From contig JAFVFA010000235.1 of the NCBI GenBank assembly GCA_017475725.1, positions 1-10,171 of the forward strand: DNA of 10,171 nt, written 5' to 3'. Source of the DNA: Spirochaetales bacterium (GTDB lineage Bacteria > Spirochaetota > Spirochaetia > Sphaerochaetales > Sphaerochaetaceae). Made by a program: the position numbers and the translations under genes. Below, piece by piece: positions 5,463 to 10,171 of this stretch. Positions within the stretch are counted from its first letter, which is position 1. Every line of letters begins with the position of its first letter. The notes beneath the pieces were generated by a model. The model was not told where the DNA came from and made no database searches. It saw only the letters and a program-made list of their open reading frames with translations.

Positions 5463-7598
5463 ATGGATACAAACGACAAAGATAAGGAAATCAAGCAGGA
5501 TTCACCTGTAGAGGGTGAAGAGGTTCAGAACTCCCAGAATGATGCCAAGGCATACTGGAAGGAGACTCCCTACGATGAGATGCAGCATGTGAAGCCTGAC
5601 AGCTTTGCGGGCCTTGAATCAGGGAGCGGGAACAAAGACACAAGCCAGAGTCAGCAGAAGAAGGCTGATTCCGATTCATACTGGAGACCCCGTCCATCCG
5701 CAAACGACTCGAACAACAGGGACCAGAACAGGGGAAACGATGACAACCGCTATCGCCAGAACCAGAACATGGGGCAGCAGGGTGGGCCATTCAAGTCAAG
5801 AAGGAACAGAATAGGCGTCATCATCTTCGCTCTGCTCATCGCGTTCTTCGCGATTACCATATTCTCGAACGGCAACAACACTGCAGAGGTCTCCTACACG
5901 ACTTTCAAGAACGCAGTCTCCAGCAACCGTGTTGCGACTGCGAACATCAAGAACAGCACATACATTCTGTTCAAGACCACGGAAGGGTCCGAATACAAGG
6001 TCAGAATCCCATACAGGGATGACAACCTCCTTGAGCTGCTCGAGACACATGGGGTTGAGATTGTGGGCTCCGACGCCGACGTCTCCATTCTGGCATTGGT
6101 CCTGGAGCTGCTTCCGTGGATAATCTTCATAGGATTCACCATCATGCTTCTTCGCCAGACATCCGGCAGCGGCCAGATGATGCAGTTCGGGAAGAGCCAT
6201 GCGAAGCAGTACACCGACAAGGACATAAAGATCACCTTCAAGGACGTTGCAGGCCAGAAGGAGGCCAAGTACGAGCTCCAGGAGGTCGTCGAGTTCCTCA
6301 AGGACCCGAAGAAGTACTCCGACATCGGTGCAAGGATCCCGAAGGGTGTCCTTCTTGTGGGACCTCCGGGAACCGGTAAGACCCTCATTGCCAAGGCTGT
6401 CGCGGGAGAGGCTGGAGTGTCATTCTTCCACACAAGCGGCTCCGACTTCGTCGAGATGTTCGTGGGTATGGGTGCCGCCAGGGTCAGAGACCTGTTCGAC
6501 CAGGGAAGGAAGCATTCCCCATGCATCCTGTTCATCGATGAGATAGATGCCGTCGGAAGATCCAGAGGAAGCGGACTTGGCGGAGGCCATGATGAGAGGG
6601 AGCAGACGCTCAACCAGATCCTTGTCGAGATGGACGGATTCGACACGACCAGCGGAGTCATCGTCATAGCGGCGACCAACAGGGCTGACGTCCTTGACCC
6701 GGCCCTTCTCAGACCTGGCCGTTTCGACAGACAGGTGTCCATCACGCTGCCGGACATCAACGAGAGAGAGGACATCCTGAAGATCCATGCCTCACATGTC
6801 AAGACCGACCCTGAAGTTGATCTCAAGAGAATAGCACGTGCAACATCCGGAGCCTCCGGAGCTGATCTTGCCAACCTTGTCAATGAGGCCGCTCTGTTCG
6901 CCACCAGACAGGGAAGGAAGATGGTCACCATGGTCGACTTCGAGCAGGCCAGGGACAAGATGGTCCTTGGAGTCGCAAAGAAGAGCCACGTTATGACGCC
7001 AGAGGACAAGCTGCTCACCGCATACCATGAGAGCGGACATGCGCTTCTATTCTACTATGTGCCTGACATCTATCCTCTGTACAAGGTGACGATCATCCCG
7101 CACGGCAACGCCGGTGGAGTCACCATGGGACTTCCAGAGGATGATGAGTCATACATGAAGAGAAGCACCCTTCTGAGCCACATCAAGATGTCCATGGGCG
7201 GATACATCGCGGAGAAGCTGCTGACCGGGCAGACCTCGACCGGACCAAGCGCGGACATCAAGCAGGCCACGGACATTGCCAGAAGGATGGTCACCGAGTG
7301 GGGCATGAGCGACCTTGGCTTCATAAGCCTCGGTTCAGAGGGCGAGCCTCTGTTCCTGGGTCGTGAGATTGCACAGCACAAGGACTTCAGCGAGCAGACC
7401 GCGGCCAAGATAGACGAGCAGGTCAACAAGATCCTGAAGGAGTGCATGGACGATGCCACAAGGATCCTCACCGAGCACAGGGACCAGCTCGACAAGCTTG
7501 CCCAGGCACTTGTTGCGAAGGAGACCCTGGACGACAGGGAGGTCCGCGAGCTTCTTGGCTTCGAGGCCATCGGGGAGAAGAATTCGGATATTCTTTGA
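5463..7598 (+). CDS. ftsH: ATP-dependent zinc metalloprotease FtsH with extended N-terminus
   Basis: This membrane-bound hexameric AAA+ protease degrades misassembled membrane proteins and selected cytoplasmic proteins. It has 711 residues against about 610-650 typically; the excess is a hydrophilic N-terminal tail of about 112 residues. The first membrane segment is at 117-134, the periplasmic domain at 140-205 and the second membrane segment at 208-230. The AAA+ module has Walker A GPPGTGKT (300-307), pore loop MFVG (332-335), Walker B CILFIDEID (354-362), AATN (403-406) and RPGRFDR (417-423). The M41 domain has HESGH (522-526), Glu523 catalytic, and Asp598 in SADIKQAT as third zinc ligand. 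All key residues are present. The tail is rich in N, Q, D and S and holds two YW motifs (31-32 and 73-74). The ribosome site is weak: AAAGG lies 12 nt before the ATG, 8 bp after tilS, so coupling to tilS translation is likely. Confidence 0.97.
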   Translation: MDTNDKDKEIKQDSPVEGEEVQNSQNDAKAYWKETPYDEMQHVKPDSFAGLESGSGNKDTSQSQQKKADSDSYWRPRPSANDSNNRDQNRGNDDNRYRQNQNMGQQGGPFKSRRNRIGVIIFALLIAFFAITIFSNGNNTAEVSYTTFKNAVSSNRVATANIKNSTYILFKTTEGSEYKVRIPYRDDNLLELLETHGVEIVGSDADVSILALVLELLPWIIFIGFTIMLLRQTSGSGQMMQFGKSHAKQYTDKDIKITFKDVAGQKEAKYELQEVVEFLKDPKKYSDIGARIPKGVLLVGPPGTGKTLIAKAVAGEAGVSFFHTSGSDFVEMFVGMGAARVRDLFDQGRKHSPCILFIDEIDAVGRSRGSGLGGGHDEREQTLNQILVEMDGFDTTSGVIVIAATNRADVLDPALLRPGRFDRQVSITLPDINEREDILKIHASHVKTDPEVDLKRIARATSGASGADLANLVNEAALFATRQGRKMVTMVDFEQARDKMVLGVAKKSHVMTPEDKLLTAYHESGHALLFYYVPDIYPLYKVTIIPHGNAGGVTMGLPEDDESYMKRSTLLSHIKMSMGGYIAEKLLTGQTSTGPSADIKQATDIARRMVTEWGMSDLGFISLGSEGEPLFLGREIAQHKDFSEQTAAKIDEQVNKILKECMDDATRILTEHRDQLDKLAQALVAKETLDDREVRELLGFEAIGEKNSDIL

Positions 7599-7605
7599 GT
7601 ATTGG

Positions 7606-7614
7606 TAATATTAT
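7606..7614 (+). promoter_or_regulatory. Possible -10 region for lepA
   Basis: The AT-rich stretch just after the ftsH stop contains TATTAT (7609-7614, one mismatch to the -10 consensus) and an overlapping TGG-TAATAT resembling an extended -10 (7603-7611). No good -35 box lies at 16-18 bp. If used, transcription would start near 7620 and place the following hairpin in the lepA leader. Confidence 0.25.
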
Positions 7615-7638
7615 TTATCAGAAAAATACGTTATCATG

Positions 7639-7668
7639 GACGCTGGCTGGTTATAGGCCAGCGTCTTT
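7639..7668 (+). terminator. Hairpin between ftsH and lepA, terminator-like
   Basis: GACGCTGGC (7639-7647) pairs perfectly with GCCAGCGTC (7657-7665) around a 9-nt loop. Only three T follow (7666-7668) before CATAAC, so as an intrinsic terminator it is incomplete. The lepA start codon is 25 nt further on, leaving no space for a promoter after the hairpin. It is therefore either a leaky terminator or attenuator between the two genes, or a structure in the lepA leader. Confidence 0.5.
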
Positions 7669-7690
7669 CATAACTACCGAGGGGAAATAG

Positions 7691-9505
7691 ATGGTTGATT
7701 CCGCCCACAAGAGAAACTTCTGCATAATCGCACACATAGACCACGGAAAGTCAACTTTGGCCGACAGGTTCATAGAGAAGGCCAGACTCGTCACCACAAG
7801 GGGTCCGGAGCAGACCCAGATCCTTGACAACATGGACATTGAGCGTGAGCGAGGCATAACCATCAAGAGCCAGGCTGTGACGATCCCTTACACGGCTGCG
7901 GACGGGGAGCTCTATGAGCTGAACCTTGTAGACACTCCGGGCCATGTTGACTTCTCATACGAGGTCTCAAGGGCCATCAGCTCCTGTGAGGGTGCTCTTC
8001 TCCTGATAGATGCGACGCAGGGTGTGGAGGCCCAGACGCTTGCAAACCTCTACATGGCTATGGACCATGACCTTGAGGTCATACCCGTCATCAACAAGAT
8101 AGACCTGGCAAGTGCAGACATCCCCTCATGCCTTGAGCAGATCGACCATGACCTTGGGCTTGACGTCGACATGACGCAGAAGGTCTCTGCGAAGACCGGT
8201 GAGGGTGTGGATGAGCTCTATGAGGCCATCGTCCAGTACATACCCGCACCCGAGGACAACAAGGACAAGCCTCTCAAGGCCCTGATCTTCGACAGCCACT
8301 ATGACCCCTACAGGGGAGTCATCGTCCATTTCAGGATATTCGAGGGATCCGTTTCGGAAGGCGATGAGATCATGTTCATGAACAGCCAAGCCACCTACAA
8401 GGTGGAGGAGGTCGGAATCTTCCAGCTCAACCTTGTGAGGACCAGAAAGCTTGTGTCCGGGGATGTTGGCTATTTCATCGCGGGGATAAAGAACATCAGC
8501 GACATCAGAGTCGGAGACACCGTGACTCTCTCCGGAAACCCTGCAGCTGAGCCGTGCGAGGGTTTCAAGGATGTTAAGCCTGTGGTCTTCAGCTCAATCT
8601 ATCCGGTGGACACCAACGACTATGAGGAGCTTCTTGACGCCATAGAGAGGCTCAAGCTCAACGATGCATCGCTCGTCTATGAGAAGGACAGCTCGATTGC
8701 CCTGGGCCAGGGCTTCAGATGCGGTTTCCTTGGAATGCTCCATCTGGAGGTCGTCCAGGAGAGGATAGAGCGCGAGTTCGGGCTCTCGATTGTACTCACA
8801 AGCCCGTCTGTAAGGTACCACATCCATATGAAGAACGGAGAGGAGATTGAGGTCGACAACCCTCTGGACTATCCGGAGCAGATGAGGATCGACTACGCGG
8901 AGGAGCCTTACATAAGGGCTAGCGTCATCACGCCAAGCACCTATGTCGGACCCATCATAACCCTTTGCATGGAGAAGCGCGGGATACAGACAAGCATGAA
9001 CTACATAGACACAAAGAGGGTCGAGCTCATCTATGAGATGCCTCTTGCTGAAGTTCTGTTTGAGTTCTATGATCGCTTGAAATCAATATCAAGGGGCTAT
9101 GCTTCGTTCGATTATGAGATTATAGGCTATCGCAAGACAGACCTTGTCCGCGTTGACATCCTTGTCAACGGAGAGGCCTGCGATGCCCTGAGCATGCTTG
9201 TGTTCAAGGACAATGCCGTGCCTAGAGGCCGTCAGGCCTGCGAGAGGCTGCAGGAGGAGATCCCAAGGCATCAGTTCAAGATCCCGATCCAGGCAGCCAT
9301 AGGCGGGAACATCATAGCCAGAGAGACCATCAACGCCTTCCGTAAGGACGTCACCGCCAAATGCTACGGCGGAGACATGACCAGAAAGAGGAAGCTCCTT
9401 GAGAAGCAGAAGGAAGGAAAGAAGCGAATGAAGCTCGTCGGAAACGTCGAGATCCCGCAGAGCGCCTACCTTGCTGTACTTAAGAGCAAAGGCGACGACG
9501 AGTGA
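7691..9505 (+). CDS. lepA: Elongation factor 4 (LepA), translational GTPase
   Basis: This 604-residue ribosome-dependent GTPase is the usual length for LepA/EF4, implicated in initiation-stage ribosome maturation and in back-translocation. The G domain is complete: AHIDHGKST (14-22, G1), RGITI (54-58, G2), DTPGH (81-85, G3), NKID (135-138, G4) and the SAKTG block (G5) shortly after. Domains II, III and V follow, with the EF-G-like LGMLHLEV-x-x-ERIEREF region in domain III. The LepA-specific C-terminal domain is clear from the run KCYGGD-x-TRKRKLLEKQKEGKKRMK, then VGNVEIPQSAYLAVLK. Domain IV of EF-G is absent, as expected for LepA. The ATG is preceded by GAGGGG at 6 nt. It lies on the same strand as ftsH but is separated by 92 bp with a hairpin, so it may begin a separate or attenuated transcript that continues into galM. 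Confidence 0.98.
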   Translation: MVDSAHKRNFCIIAHIDHGKSTLADRFIEKARLVTTRGPEQTQILDNMDIERERGITIKSQAVTIPYTAADGELYELNLVDTPGHVDFSYEVSRAISSCEGALLLIDATQGVEAQTLANLYMAMDHDLEVIPVINKIDLASADIPSCLEQIDHDLGLDVDMTQKVSAKTGEGVDELYEAIVQYIPAPEDNKDKPLKALIFDSHYDPYRGVIVHFRIFEGSVSEGDEIMFMNSQATYKVEEVGIFQLNLVRTRKLVSGDVGYFIAGIKNISDIRVGDTVTLSGNPAAEPCEGFKDVKPVVFSSIYPVDTNDYEELLDAIERLKLNDASLVYEKDSSIALGQGFRCGFLGMLHLEVVQERIEREFGLSIVLTSPSVRYHIHMKNGEEIEVDNPLDYPEQMRIDYAEEPYIRASVITPSTYVGPIITLCMEKRGIQTSMNYIDTKRVELIYEMPLAEVLFEFYDRLKSISRGYASFDYEIIGYRKTDLVRVDILVNGEACDALSMLVFKDNAVPRGRQACERLQEEIPRHQFKIPIQAAIGGNIIARETINAFRKDVTAKCYGGDMTRKRKLLEKQKEGKKRMKLVGNVEIPQSAYLAVLKSKGDDE

Positions 9506-9517
9506 TCAGGAGGGGAA

Positions 9518-10171
9518 ATGGAGGTCAGGGAGTATACCTACAAAGCCGGTGAATATTCGTTCTCGATTCTGAATCTGGGGTGTGCGGTGACTTCCATCTG
9601 CACTCCTGACAGGGACGGACGTATACAGAACGTGACGCTGCCGTACATAGGGGCGGTGGAGAATCCTGATGTGCTTCTTGGCTCGACGAGTTTCTTCGGT
9701 CTGACGGTCGGCAGATTCGCAAACAGGATCGGAGGCTCAAGGTTCAGCATTGACGGACGGGAGTTCTCCTTCGAGCCCAATGACGGACCCAACTTTCTGC
9801 ACAGCGGGCCAAGGGGAGTGTGGGCAAGGATCTGGAACGTCCGACACATGGATGACGGGTTCCTCTGCTCCATCAAGACCACCGAAGAGGATGACGGCTT
9901 CCCGGGTGACGCTGACATAAGAGTCCGTTTCTCCATGTCATCTGACGGTGTGTTCAGGATCCATTACAGTGCGACATGCACCGAGGCCTGCCCGTTCAAC
10001 CTGACGAACCACACATACTTCAATCTGACTGGCAATCCGGACAACGACATACTGTCCCACGTCGCTAAGATAGAGAGCCACTGCATTGTCGGTGCGGGCA
10101 AGGGGCTCATCCCTGACGGGACCCTTGTGGAGACGAAGGGCACTGCCTGGGACTTCTCCCGGGAGAAGAGC
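9518..10171 (+). CDS. galM: Aldose 1-epimerase (galactose mutarotase), 3' end outside window
   Basis: The gene is open from ATG 9518 to the window end (218 residues; full family length is about 330-350). GalM interconverts alpha and beta anomers of aldohexoses such as galactose, feeding the Leloir pathway. Visible family motifs are GRFANRI (65-71, sugar-binding arginine) and NDGPNFLHSG (88-97, with active-site His95). FNLTNHTYFNLTG (160-172) carries His165, the presumed catalytic acid. The catalytic glutamate lies in the missing C-terminal part and cannot be checked. The start is well supported: AGGAGG at 9508-9513 is 4 nt before the ATG and is the strongest ribosome site in the window. Only 12 bp separate it from lepA, which suggests co-transcription, though the functions are unrelated. 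Confidence 0.92.
   Translation, partial: MEVREYTYKAGEYSFSILNLGCAVTSICTPDRDGRIQNVTLPYIGAVENPDVLLGSTSFFGLTVGRFANRIGGSRFSIDGREFSFEPNDGPNFLHSGPRGVWARIWNVRHMDDGFLCSIKTTEEDDGFPGDADIRVRFSMSSDGVFRIHYSATCTEACPFNLTNHTYFNLTGNPDNDILSHVAKIESHCIVGAGKGLIPDGTLVETKGTAWDFSREKS

Noticed and set aside
5894..7018. 374-codon open frame on the minus strand.
   Set aside because: It lies fully antisense to the strongly supported ftsH, and its translation has no recognisable domain; it reflects the codon bias of the real gene.

Overview
The window looks like chromosomal core DNA of a spirochaete. A member of the Sphaerochaeta/Treponema side of the phylum is my best guess, at moderate confidence. The reasons are the tight cluster rplY-pth-tilS-ftsH, which I recall from spirochaetes, a lipoprotein with a relaxed lipobox, and AGA/AGG-rich arginine codons. 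This is judged from gene content and order, not from a search. No mobile elements, CRISPR arrays, phage genes or long repeats were seen.

Layout. (1) At 1-1075 (+), the 3' end of a SMUG1-type uracil-DNA glycosylase gene overlaps ispE of the MEP isoprenoid pathway by 10 bp. (2) At 1083-3161 (-) lie tRNA-Gln(UUG) with its own promoter, a SIMPL/DUF541 lipoprotein gene, and a membrane AAA+ ATPase gene. The ATPase is built like FtsH but has no M41 protease domain. The last two genes are tightly coupled. (3) A 139-bp divergent intergenic region spans 3162-3300. (4) At 3301-7598 (+), the operon-like run rplY (bL25), pth, tilS and full-length ftsH has junctions of -4, -29 and +8 bp. (5) A 92-bp gap with a 9-bp perfect hairpin is followed by lepA (EF4) and a galM gene cut by the window end.

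Functional theme. Much of region 4-5 concerns translation and protein quality: a 5S rRNA-binding protein, peptidyl-tRNA hydrolase, tRNA-Ile lysidine synthetase, the membrane protease FtsH and the elongation factor LepA.

The strongest unexpected signal is the rplY leader (about 3254-3297). It reproduces the 5S rRNA loop E / helix IV element, which is the binding site of bL25. AUGGUA sits directly before a 6-bp stem and GAGAGUAGG directly after it, with the same arrangement as E. coli 5S rRNA, and the 3' strand contains the rplY Shine-Dalgarno sequence. This suggests bL25 represses its own translation by binding a 5S mimic. The second main oddity is the protease-less FtsH paralogue, which also lacks the aromatic pore-loop residue and is encoded 2.3 kb from the complete FtsH.
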